A stretch of 33,021 bases of DNA from NCBI RefSeq assembly GCF_000090795.2, contig NW_003546267.1:385929-418949 (forward strand). Reading direction: 5' to 3'. Under the pieces are notes generated by a model that was given only the letters and a program-made list of their open reading frames with translations, was not told the DNA's origin and made no database searches. Position 1 is the first letter of the stretch; each line of letters opens with the position of its first letter. Shown here piece by piece: positions 8,746 through 19,152 of this stretch. The DNA comes from Amphimedon queenslandica (lineage: Eukaryota > Porifera > Demospongiae > Haplosclerida > Niphatidae). A program made the position numbers and the translations under genes.

Positions 8746-10629
8746 TAACTGGAGACTTGTGCATTCCAAATGACTCCAACCACTACCAATGCGCAAGTAA
8801 GTCAAATAGATGCAAATTGACATGAATTTCATTTACCTGCTCGCTCCTAAATTATTGCTAAACACTCTCCAAAGTTGTGAAAGTCCTCACTACAGTTTCA
8901 CCTGGAAATGGAACTCGACAAAGAATAACACAACAATGCTAATAAAAAATCACTACAAAAACCTTCATTGGTACCTGTGATTGTCTTCAAAACAACCCGA
9001 CCTACATAGGACAACATGGCAACAAGAACATGCAAAAGAAGTATAGCCACGTTGACCTTCCGGCTTTGTGCTAATACAGTATTGACACCTACCTCTCTTC
9101 AACCCTACCTCAGTAGCTTTTCGATTGTGACATTCAATGGAAGGTACCCATTGTTGTCTCTCAATACCTCTAGATCTTTGTCTCCCTTAATAATTTTCAA
9201 GAATTGTATGACAAAGTTTAATACGAAATTCTAACAAATTCAACGGAACAAACCCCTTGCTTTTGTATGTAGTTTTGTGAATAATGTAAGCTTATTGATT
9301 GCCAAATCAAAGAAACAGTAAAACAGACGAATGCTTGATCTCTTGGACTTTCTATCATAGCCATGTTTTCTGAAGCTGATCAGTGAGGTCAACTCCGCCT
9401 ATGAATTTGTTATATGCAGGAAAGAGAGGTGGGACACTCTGATAACAAAACACGCCATTTGATTGCATATGTGGCACTTGATGAGGCATTGCTTCTGGAA
9501 AAACATTGCTAATGAAATGAACCAATTTACGATCATTGAAAACATAGTACACAATATCACCTGCTGTTGTTGCTACATACTCATCCTTATGAGGTGTGAC
9601 ATTGTTTAGCTCATTTGGAAAACCACTAGCATCTGATTTAATTGTTCCTACTGTGTTAATTTGTTGTTGGGCAAGTTCCTGTGTAATTTGGCTGCTAGCA
9701 TAAAAGTTGTCCATATAAACTACATGATTCAGTTCAGTGAAACTGACTAAATATCACGAACAACTCTCCTTACTAGTCCACGTTCAGACACTTTATTACC
9801 TGTTACTTGATTGACTGACATACCATCATACACCTGAAAAGTACAAAAGTAACCTGTTTTAGCACTTGAGCAAGACCAAACCTTTAATCTTTCTCGAGTG
9901 CATGTTTTGGGCATTATAACTTTCCCACCTCCCCTACCTTTGTACTTAACCATGGCTTCATGTAAAGAAAGCTCTTGACCAGGATTAAAATGAACCAAAA
10001 ATGTATGACTTAAAAACTTCAACTACAGGCTTGAGCTTGTAACTCTGGCCTGATAATTTCTCTACACTGTTGTTATCTACCAAATGTATGTTACCTCTAA
10101 TTGCCAAAAACCTATTACGAGACATACACTTTCTAACATATTCAACACCAAGTAAAGGGTCAGAGCTCCAATAATTGTCTAATTCAGGCAAACGATGAAT
10201 TCCTATTACTGCAATTATTCCTAAAAGTGCCCAAACTTCTTCAGTAGTTACATCTTTCCAGTTTGTAATTTTACAATGTACATTGGCATACCTGTTAGTT
10301 TCTCTGCCTATCAACTAACATAATGAATTTGGCCGAAGAAGCTTGACAATATCAACAGGACTGATAGAATGATCAACAACAGGTGATGGACCTTCCAAAC
10401 CTTTAAACTCGGGGTATCTTCCAGATTGAAGAGAAACATCAAGTGCAAAAGCACTCGTTGTCTTCATACGCTTTGATGTACTGGGAAGACAGTCAAATCC
10501 TCAACATCAATAAAAGTAGACTCCTCTTTTTCCTCCTCTTTCTCACTGTCACTGCTGTCATCATTTTCAGAAATTTCATCACATGGAGAACTTAAACCTA
10601 CATGTACAGTACAATTAAACAGTATAAAG

Positions 10630-11537
10630 TTCTAATTATTGTCCAAAAATTGAATTTTTAAATTAAATTCACCACTGGGAGGGACTAGCACAATTGGAAC
10701 GGGTTTGTTTAGTTACTAGGGACTAAAACCTACTAGATTCAAAGAAAATTCCACTTTTAAATTAAATTCACAACTGGGAGGGGCTAGCAGAATCGGAACG
10801 GGTTCGCTTACTTAAGGGGGACTGAGTACCACTAGATTCAAGGAAAATTAATGATATTCATAGCCCAAAACTGTAATTAATGCCCAAAATTCCACTTTTA
10901 AAATTCAATTCATGACTGGGAGGGGCTAGGACAATCAAAACAGCTTTGCTTACTTACGAGGGACTAAGTACTACTAGATTCAAGCAAAATTAATTATATT
11001 CATAGCCCTAAACTCTAATTATTGCCAAAAATTTCACTTTTATAATTATATTCACGACTGGGAGGGACTAGAACAATCAGAGCGGGTTCGCTTACTTAGG
11101 GGGACTGAGTACTACTAGATTCAAGCAAGATTTATGATATTCATACCCCTAAACTCTAATTATTGCCCAAAATTCCACTTTTTAAAATAAAGTCACTAAT
11201 GGGAGGGGCTAGGACAATCGGAGCGGGTTAGTTTACCTAGGGGGACTGAGTACTACAAGATTCAAGCGAAATTAATGATATTCATAGCCATAAACTCTAA
11301 TTACTACCCAAATTTCAAATTTTTCAATTAAATTGACAAAATAGGAGGGGCTAAAACCATGGGAATGTGTTCGTTTAGTTACTACGGACTAATAACTAGT
11401 AAAGTGAAGTAGAATTAATGATATTCATATCCCAAAATTTTAAATATATCTCAAAACTTGAGTTTTTTTCATTATATATAAGACTGGCAGGAGATCGGTG
11501 AAAATTTGTTTAGTTAATGGGACTAAAAACTACTAAA
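10630..11537 (+). repeat. 142-bp tandem array inside the piggyBac intron
   Basis: Units share ACTGGGAGGGGCTAG, then CGGGTTCGCTTACTTAG, a GGACTGAGTACTACTAGATT segment, TTAATGATATTCATAGCC and CTAATTATTGCCCAAAATTC. The ACTGGGAG anchor recurs near 10674, 10773, 10915, 11057, 11195, 11341 and 11482, giving a period of about 142 bases; the first interval is short (99) because of a deletion. About 6.5 copies. The last unit is cut by the MITE that begins at 11538. Confidence 0.9.
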
Positions 11538-11777
11538 TGTGACCATAATTGACAAAAGGTACCTTATGGCGGATTTTAAAATTCATCATTACAATGAAAA
11601 ATATCAACCTGTGAGTGCTCTGTTAAAAATCTATTGTTTCTAAAAATTACATAGTAACTTTTTGCATCCTGTTCAGTAATTTTATAATAAATGGAGCTCA
11701 GGAAGTTCGATTTTTATGGCTATAAAGACACATTTCACTACCCGCCATAAGGTACCTTTTGTCAATTATGGGTCACA
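11538..11777. mobile_element. 239-bp MITE family, copy 2 of 3
   Basis: Same ends (TGTGACC...GGTCACA), same ~37-bp inverted repeats and same interior as the copy at 735-973, in the same orientation, 240 bp long. Here both arms carry GGTACC, and the flanks are AA rather than TA. It sits in the last 142-bp repeat unit, just after the conserved ACTACTA, so it inserted after the array formed. Confidence 0.9.
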
Positions 11778-12092
11778 AATACAATGAAAACCAATGCTAC
11801 AAAGTACTCTTGAAAACTAAGATTTCAATTAAAAAACATGTAATCATAATCAAAAGAACAAAATAACACAAAAACCTGAGAGAAAAGCAGAGGAAAATGA
11901 CCCCAAATAAAACCTGAAACACAACAATTCTAGCTGCTACTACTATTGCTTACTGGTATTGTTGCAAAACGAGACCAAAGAATCCAATGAACTTTTCTCC
12001 GTATCTGAATCTTGTACGTAGTCTTGTTGATAGCAATTCCAGTCATTAGACAAATCCATAGTAAAATAACAGCAAAATAATAATTGTTAGAT

Positions 12093-12672
12093 TATCCCTT
12101 TGCCTTACACAACGAAATTCGTAAAGATTAGTCCTTTCGACAACTATTTGACTTATTTATGTTGTTATGGAAATCACTCAAATCAGTTCCACTTTTGGAT
12201 GCCACACCTCTTGACCACACCCAATCAGCCATTTTGATCATTTTTCATCAAGTATCTTTGTGCTTTTCAAGAGCTCTCAGTAGACCTCCAAGTTCTATTC
12301 CATTCACTTAAAAGTGCTCCAAAGCACCTAAACTGCTTGCACCTCCATAGATTTTAGCTGATGCATTTACTACAACCAGTTTCATTGCCTTTACACACTC
12401 CAAATCATCAGCAAATACTTAACTTTTTGCAAAAGAAAAAGAAATGTGTTGAGTAGCAATAAATCAAAGTCCCGAAAAAACAATTCTTTCACTTCTCTAT
12501 TGTTTCCTATGGTTCCTATTTTACCAGTAATATTATTTAATACCAATTTCTGCCAAGGTGTGGTTTTCTGTAAAATGCACGTGTTTGCCCTAAAAAGAGG
12601 CATGGTTATTGCTTTTTTATTAATTGTAATTACCTTGTTGTAGTTCTACAATGAATTGTAAGGCAAAGAGAT
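12093..12672 (+). repeat. ~570-bp direct repeat, copy B
   Basis: Counterpart of 8176-8745. It ends just upstream (in the minus sense) of the piggyBac start codon at 12059, so it is the likely 5' flank of that gene. Its right end overlaps the last codons of the SET-domain relic (12646-12846). It contains CCACACCCAATCAGCC (GC/CCAAT-box-like) and CACGTG. Confidence 0.85.
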
Positions 12673-13386
12673 ATTTGGGAAGTAAGTCTTTAGCTGAGGG
12701 AGATCCCTTGACCTGAATTCGTAGTCCCATGTCAATTGATCCCGAGTCACGTTCTTTTCTGAGATAATGGCTACTTTATTTTGTACGATAACTCCCACAC
12801 AATTACAGCGTGGCTTAGATAGTACCGATGGCGTTTGTTGTGTCACATATCTTGATTGGCTGAATCTAACATTAATTCACGATTATTTTTAATTGGAATT
12901 CTGCAGTTATATCTAGTGGAAAAAACTTGTCCTGCTTCATCAATCTGTACAGGTCCACCTTCCTGGCAGCCTCCACTTTAACAGTTCATCCTTGTACTCT
13001 GCAAGGAAAGTCTTTGCCTTTTTATCTGTCTTTGCAAAGACACCCAATTCCATGCCTGTGATGTTTTCAACTGTTACAAAATCTACATTTACATAACAGC
13101 AATGGCATTGTAGTAAGATGAGAAATTTCCCAAGAGGTTCCTTGCTTTCCCTTAAGCCTTCTTGCTCTGCGACACTTTTGAAAGTTGTATTACATGACAC
13201 ACTCCAGAGTGCTCTAACCATCATTTCAAAGAAAAAAATGAAAAAGTGTAATGTTTTCATAGCCACCTCGAAGAAACTTGACAAGCCTACAAGATTAAGT
13301 GAACCATGAAGGATTTGTTTACACAAAGAGCCACGTAAGAAAACATGATCCAACTGTTTTGTGTAAAGTGAGAGTACTATTATCAT
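12646..13386 (-). pseudogene. SET-domain protein relic
   Basis: SET domains are lysine methyltransferases. On the minus strand, ENITGMELGVFAKTD and KKAKTFLAEYKDEL (about 13065-12985) match the N-terminal SET block (G-x-G-V-F-A...G-x-F-L-x-E-Y-x-G-E-L). After a one-base frame change, VEAARKVDLYRLMKQDKFF follows (about 12980-12920). Further on, KPRCNCVGVIVQNKVAI and RDQLTWDYEFRSRDLP (12812-12680) match the C-terminal block, where families read P-N-C and G-E-E-L-T-W-D-Y-G. The N-H-S substrate loop cannot be seen, the first glycine motif is degraded and at least two frame changes occur, so I call it a pseudogene. The upstream open part (13386-13080) is unassigned and poor in recognisable motifs. 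A real spliced gene with introns I failed to place is less likely. Confidence 0.55.
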
Positions 13387-13544
13387 AGATAACGTGCCTT
13401 ATGCCTTACCTCAAACATCTCCAATCTTCCTTTATTAGTTTCTCTGTAGCAGACTGGATTGCAGCAGCCTATTATTTTTATTTGAATATTGCAGTGTGTA
13501 GTACTTGTGAGTGAGCATGTTCAATGCATGTGCTACAGTGTAAA

Positions 13545-16165
13545 TTAATGAAGATAGACACATTGCCTAAGCTGGTCACATCAGAGACTCTAAACTACAT
13601 GTGCACACCAATGACATCAATAGCAATAGTTATCTACGCTACAAAGAGAATCCAATAGCATTAGAGCCAATCCTGACAACATACATATTTGTGCGCTATA
13701 TTGTTGAGCACAAAGCCAAAATATTTTTTATTCTATTTAAATAATAAAATTGGGACAATGATATGGGCTGGTATTGTTGAGGACAACTAATTTTATTTAT
13801 TAGTGTAGTATTTTTACATCAAACTAGTTGACTTCATCCCCTGTGCATTACTTAATTTGAATATACACACAGCAGTGCATAGAGCAAAGACCCATTGTCT
13901 TAGCGTGTCACCTCAGGCTTGCTAGTAGGGACTCTAAACTACATGTACACGTAAATGACATCAATACTAATGGTTATCTACGCTACAAAGGGAAAGTGAT
14001 ATCGTTTGAGCTAATCCTCACTACATACATAATTCTGCAGTGTATTATGGTGCACAAAGCCAAAATATTTTTTTATTTTTGTAACTTTAAGATAGAAACC
14101 ATGAAATGGGCTAGTATTTTTTAGAAATAATAGTTATATACATCAGTATTTCTTCCCAAGTCCATTGCCTCACTTGAACATACTCACAGCAGTGCACAGA
14201 GCTTAAACCCATTGCCTAAGTTGGTCACATCAGGCTTGCTAGTAGAGACTCTAAACTACATGTACACAAATACTGACATCAATACCATTGGTTATCTACG
14301 ATACAAAGGGAATGTGATATCATTTGAACTAATTCCAACTACATACATACATACTTGAGCAGTGTATTACGGTGCACAAAGCCAAAATATTTAATTTTTT
14401 TAAATTTGAGATAGGGACCTTGAAATGGCCAAGTACTTTTAGAATAACTAGTTGTATTTATTAGAGTAATATTGTGACATCTAACAAGTTATTTTCCTCC
14501 CCATTCCATTGCTTCATTCGAACTTACAGACACCAGTTCATAGAACATAGACACATTGCCTGAGCCTGACACATCAGTGTTGCTACGCTGGACTCTAAAC
14601 TACTTGTACTCATTAATGACATCTATACCAATGGTTATCTATGCTACAAAGTGAATCTGATAGCATCTGAGGTAATCCTGACTACATACATACTGGTGCC
14701 ATGTATTATTGAGCAATTTATTTTTTAATTGTTTTTGTTTAAGGTATTGACCATGAAATGGGATAGTATTGTTTAGAACAACTTGTTTTATTGTTTGGTG
14801 TGGTATTTTGACATGTAACTAGTTGATTTCCAGCCAAGTCCATTGCTTATACACACGGCAGTGTATAGAGCATAGACCCATTGCCTAAGTTGGTCGCATC
14901 AGGCTTGCTAGTAGAGACTCTAAACTACATGTACACATTAATGACATCAATACCATTGGTTATCTAGGCTACAAAGTGAATCTAATAGCTTTTGAGTTAA
15001 TCCTGACTACATACATACTTGTGCAGTGTATTATGATCCACAAAGCCAAAATGTTTTTGATTTTTTTGTTAAATGTAGGGACCACGAAATGGGCTAGTAT
15101 TGTTTAGAGCTATTTTTTACAGTAGTAGTATTTGGCATTTAAGAATTTGATTTCCTTCCAAGTCCATTGCTTCATTGGAACATACACACAGCAGAGCATA
15201 GAGCATCTACACATTGCCTGACCTCATAACATAGTACAGACTCTAAACTACATGTACTCATTAATGACATCAATACCAATGGTTATCTACGCTACAATGA
15301 GAATCAGAAAGCATTTTAGCTAATTCTGACTACATTGATACTTGTGCAGTGTATTTTAGAGCAAGATGCCAAAATATTTTTAAATGTTTTAATTCAAATT
15401 TGGGATAATGAAATGGGCTAGTATTGTTTAGATCAATTTGTTCAATATTTTCCAGTACCATTTAGATATCTAACAAGTTGTTTCATTCCCAGTCCATTGC
15501 TTCAATCCAATATACACACAGCAGTGCATGCAGCATAGACCCAATGCCAGAGCCTTTCACCTCAGGCTTTCTAGTAGGGACTCTAAAATACATGTACTCA
15601 TTAATGGCATCAACACCAATGGTTATCTATGCTACAAAGTCAATCTGATAGCATTTTAACTAATCTTCACTACATACATAGTTGTGCAGTGTATTATTGA
15701 GCATAAAGCCAAAATATTTAAAATTAATTCATAATTTAATTGAGGGACCATAATTGGCTAGAACAACTAGTTTGATTTTTAAGAGTAGTATTTAGAAATC
15801 TAACAATTTGACTTTATTCCCAGTCCATTGCTTCATTTGAATATACACACAGCACTGCATAGAGCACAGACCTATTGCCTGAGCCTGTCACATCAGGCTT
15901 GCTAGTAATGTCTCTAAACTACATGTACACATTAATGACATCAATACCAATGGTTATCAATACTACAGAGTGAATCTGATGGCATTTGAGTGAACTCATT
16001 GTTGTCATCATTACTAAAGGTTATCTACACTATAATTTCAATGTGATAACATTAGAGTTAACCATGTGCTTTAGTTATGTAGGCACCATGAGATGTTGTA
16101 GTATTGTTTAGTAAAACTATGTTAGTTGCTAGAGTAGGTTCGAGACACTTTACAAGATGATCATC
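13545..16165 (+). repeat. ~335-bp satellite, block 1 (8 units plus a fragment)
   Basis: Units carry, in order, CACCTCAGGCTTGCTAGTAG, GACTCTAAACTACATGTAC, TTAATGACATCAATACCAAT, GGTTATCTATGCTACAAAG, GAGCTAATCCTGACTACATA, CTTGTGCAGTGTATTATG, CACAAAGCCAAAATATTT, ACCATGAAATGGGCTAGTAT, GAGTAGTATTTTGACATC and ATACACACAGCAGTGCATAG. The GACATC anchor lies at 13613, 13957, 14275, 14618, 14943, 15266, 15606 and 15937, so unit length varies between 318 and 344. Past 15990 the unit is strongly diverged and shortened. All units point the same way. No protein is encoded. Confidence 0.95.
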
Positions 16166-16222
16166 TTACCTCTACTTTGTTAACTTATTTTTTGACACTT
16201 GTTTTTGAGAATATACATGTAG

Positions 16223-17568
16223 TTAAGCAGTAAAATATTTTATTTCTGTATCTGTCTTAACTTGTCTAAAATATTTTAAATGTCCTTTCTTCAGGATTTT
16301 GCTGTTATTAAAATCTTCCTTGACCTCAATCAATTTTGTGAATTTCATTTCCTTTTTGTCAAATATTTTCTCAACTTCCTTTCTCTCCTCTGCTGTCCAT
16401 TTGCGTTTCCTTTTCACTGCAAGCTCTTTCTCCTTACCATTCTCTTCTTTCATTTTTGGCTCTGCCACCAATCTTTTAATGACTTATAAGCTCCAATTGC
16501 TTCTTTGGCTGTGTATATTTGGCTCTATGTGTATGGATCGAATGGTCCATCATTTGCGAGAGCTTTATAGACATTTGTTCATTTTCATCCAGCTTCACCC
16601 TGGAAGTGGACTGTTTCGGTGTTCCGTTGGTGAAATAGTAATTTTTTATGTCCAATTTGGGAAAAAAGATTGTGCAATTCCTTGTGCAGATTCACGATTT
16701 TGTTCCCACATCAGGATACAAACAAATATCTACTTTCAGGAGTATACTTAAGATATCTACATGTACATGTTTTTACACTTTTCACATCAATTTTTTCACT
16801 TACTTGTCCATAATCAATAGTGTTTTTCACATACAACCTTGGCAGAGCCATATCTATCAGTTGTCTTGTGATTTTTAAAACATCAAACTGCTCTGATTTT
16901 AGCCTTTTTTTAAATTCTTTCCTCTCTATGTTCTTAATGGCATCGGATCTTTGATAGTTGCCATACATCAGCCTAATTTGATGCAAAATATCTACCTAAA
17001 ATTGGTGCTAACAATGTCTTTCACCTGCACATTGCCACTCTTCGCAAAATAATTGTCTGCTCTTCGTCAATAACACCTTGATTCATTATTTCCTAAACGT
17101 TTGCATTCATTGTTATTCCCTCAAGGAACTTTAGCACCTCATCATCATATTCCTCAACTCCCCCTCCAAGTCTCATATCTGTCTTTTCTCTCTCAAGCCT
17201 TTTCCTCTCTTTGTTACACGTTTTTACAAATGTTTTGAGTTTGTCCCCAAACTTACACAACCTATTTATGTAAACTTAATGCACATAATACCATTTGTAT
17301 TACTACTTGAAGTAATCCTCCTTATTGGTCTCTTCTTCCTTGAGATAATCAACTAAATGGGCAATCGAAGTAGCCTTTCTGACTAACCCCGACGGGCCTA
17401 GTCCAACCTCTCTCGCAACATGCTCTAAAAATGCAAGAACATTATCCTGTTGGCGAGATTCTTATATGTCTAGTTTTTCACTGAAAGACATTAGTTTGAC
17501 AATAATGGCAAAACTCTGCCCTAACGATGCTCTTCTTCTTGGAGGGGCCAGTTATTGATGACTAGTAG
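16223..17568 (-). pseudogene. Tyrosine recombinase (Crypton-like) domain relic
   Basis: From the acceptor CTCTTTGCAG at 17569 the minus strand reads, in one frame with stops, PPRRRASLGQSFAIIVKLM, then an N-terminal core-binding-like helix pair (DNVLAFLEHVAREVGL, LVRKATSIAHLVDYLKEEE; about 17445-17310), then LCKFGDKLKTFVKTCNKERK and RLGGGVEEYDDEVLKFLEGI (about 17265-17120). After a frame change the catalytic part appears: MYGNYQRSDAIKNIERKEF (first arginine box, 16968-16912), FDVLKITRQLIDMALPRLYV (about 16888-16829), ESRYLFVS, GNKIVNLHKELHNLFSQIGH, and MMDHSIHTHRAKY (about 16556-16515), whose tyrosine (16515-16517) fits the nucleophile position of M-x-H-S-x-x-T-A-x-x-Y. A basic C-terminal tail with KRKWTAEERKEVEKIF ends at 16223. 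In-frame stops include TAA at 17552 and 17462, TAG near 17305, TGA and others, so the enzyme is dead. Crypton-like is my best family placement; other tyrosine-recombinase elements are possible. Confidence 0.65.
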
Positions 17569-19152
17569 CTGCAAAGAGAAAACTTCTATTAATAAACACT
17601 GCAATACACTGGCAACTAACAGAGAGTAGTTTCTTAAGTCAGAGCTCTCATTTACTGTAACATGGTCCAGTATCACGGATCTCCCGTACTCATTTCAGTA
17701 TATTGTCTTTGCACAAAGCTTTTATTTTCCTTTGCTAGACAATGCGACAGGTGTCTTGCTTGTTGCAGTTGATATTCTAAAGAACATTACTAACAATCGA
17801 CAAATGTCAGTAACTACCTCTTAGCAGAAAATGTTTAAGTTTCTTAATCCGAGAGTCTTCTATAATTTATAGTAATAACAAGAAATTGTAAAACACATGT
17901 ACATATACATGCTGCAATAGATGCAAATTTACATATATCACCTATGCTTTAGTATGTTTCATGTCAGTGTGTGCATACAGATGTAGAAAAAACTATTATA
18001 CGTACTCATATAGCTTTAGTGCCAATCTCTTCAGGAGTACATCTATGTAGAGTGACATCAAAGTGTACTTTCTGGTTCTCTGTTATAAATGTATATTGCA
18101 TATGTGTTGATTTTTAATGAATATTACCTTCTCTATTTTTTGAAGCAATATTTCCTTCTGCAGAGCAATACATGAATATACGTATTTGTATTATAAATAG
18201 CTTACCATCAGTGTCTGAAGCTGGGGAATGATTATTGGATACTAAAAGTGTACAATAAATTACATGTCCATGTAGAATTTGTTTACAAGTTCACCTTCAG
18301 TTTCGTGTAAGATTCTCATGTCTCCTGCTCTACAATAAGAATTTATGTATGATGAAAAATATTTACCTCCTTCAGATGGATGATCTATAACTATTACTGT
18401 ACAGCAATAGATAAAGTAAACATATACATGTACACAAGCTTACTCTCAATTGGAAGTGAAGTTAAGCCATGTGAATCTTTCTCTGAATACACTTTGTTGG
18501 ACTATATGTGACCATAATTGACAAAAGGTACCTTATGGCGGGTAGTGAAATTTGTCTTTTTAGCCTAAGAAATCTAACTTCCTGAGCCCCAGTTATCATA
18601 AAATTACTCCACAAGATGCAAAAAGTTACCATGAAACTTTTAGAAACAATGATTGTCTAACAAAGCACTCACAGGTTGATATTTTCCATTATAACTATCA
18701 ATTTTAAAATCCGCCATAAGGGCCCTTTTGTCAATTATGGTCACATATGTAAAATGCATTTTGTGCTTTACTTTTGTCTGTTGAGTCATCAAAACCTTCT
18801 GTCACAAAGATACTTTTATGTACATGTATAGCATTGTTAAAAATGCACCATTTGTAACCTAACAGTGAATTGATCCTTTTGTAAAGACTGCAAAGCAAGA
18901 ATGTACGTACTGGTATTAAGAAAAGCTTACCATCAGTGTCTAAAGCTGGGGAATGATGCTTTGATGATGCAGCTTTCTCGACACTTCAAAAAAATATTGA
19001 GTACTGAATAACCAACAAACTTAATAAAATTACCTCTTTGTCTTGCTTCTCCTAATAAGCATGACCCTCTTCAACCTGCTGAGTTTCCTATGCTTCATCA
19101 CATGCTTGTTTATGTCCTCCACCAGGTCATTGCAATAATCACACACTATCAT
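17552..19152 (-). CDS. Zinc-finger gene built from ten mini-exons, leading into recombinase relic
   Basis: Inferred exons: 19152-19034, 18983-18931, 18798-18772, 18482-18444, 18390-18367, 18327-18295, 18241-18206, 18157-18128, 17859-17818, then 17568 onward, reaching TAA at 17552 (139 residues). Every intron has GT...AG ends, and every junction after exon 2 is in phase 1. Exon 1 encodes MIVCDYCNDLVEDINKHVMK and H, a CX2CX9HX3H zinc finger, then a basic stretch. The mini-exons encode a Ser/Asp/Glu-rich linker; exons 2 and 7 are duplicates (HHSPALDTD and NHSPASDTD), and their following introns are also alike. An alternative terminal exon (18079-18006, acceptor ATAACAG) also keeps the frame and ends in TGA, giving 144 residues. 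A MITE lies in the intron 18483-18771 region's lower part (18507-18745). Either a spliced transposon gene or a host gene made from one; function unknown. An acceptor-like CTCTCAG precedes the ATG, so an upstream exon is possible. Confidence 0.6.
18507..18745. mobile_element. 239-bp MITE family, copy 3 of 3 (reverse orientation)
   Basis: Reverse-complement copy of the element at 735-973: TGTGACC...GGTCACA ends, GGTACC in the left arm and GGGCCC in the right, TA on both flanks (18505-18506, 18746-18747). It lies between exon 3 and exon 4 of the zinc-finger mini-exon gene, so if that gene is expressed the MITE is spliced out with the intron. Confidence 0.9.

Larger units (their letters stand above)
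8965..12059 (-). pseudogene. piggyBac-type transposase gene with separate 5' exon
   Basis: Exon 1 (12059-11954) starts MDLSNDWNCYQQDY and ends at a GTAAGC donor. The acceptor TGTACATGTAG at 10598 joins in phase to an acidic stretch (DEISENDDSSDSEKEEE, from 10597). The DDE_Tnp_1_7 core follows: TNRYAN...WALLGIIAVIGIHRLPELDNYW (about 10300-10170), PGQELSLHEAMVKYKGR (about 9980-9940), VVYMDNFYAS (about 9720-9700), YNKFIGGVDLTDQ (about 9410-9376), DRKSKRSSIRLFYCFFDLAI, and a C-terminal cysteine-rich finger (RCQYCISTK, FACSCCHVVLCRSGCFEDNH) ending at TGA 8965. Of the three catalytic aspartates, the second (9709-9711) and third (9388-9390) are present, but the first is His (CAT at 9960-9962). Frame breaks occur near 10500, 10315, 10015, 9745, 9360 and 9240, so it cannot make an active transposase as read. 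The intron (10598-11953) holds a 142-bp tandem array and a MITE. Confidence 0.9.

Noticed and set aside
9016..9234. 72-codon open frame on the + strand
   Set aside because: It is antisense to the conserved cysteine-rich C-terminus of the piggyBac frame and has no motif of its own.
8176..12672. LTR retrotransposon with 570-bp LTRs
   Set aside because: The repeats lack TG...CA ends, no primer-binding site or polypurine tract is visible, and the interior encodes a piggyBac transposase rather than gag-pol.
13118..13309. 63-codon + strand frame
   Set aside because: Antisense to the SET-domain relic; composition is low complexity (Lys/Ser) and no family fits.
16280..16878. Overlapping + strand frames of 69-150 codons
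   Set aside because: They are antisense to the recombinase relic, rich in Phe/Leu as expected from the complement of a Lys-rich coding strand.
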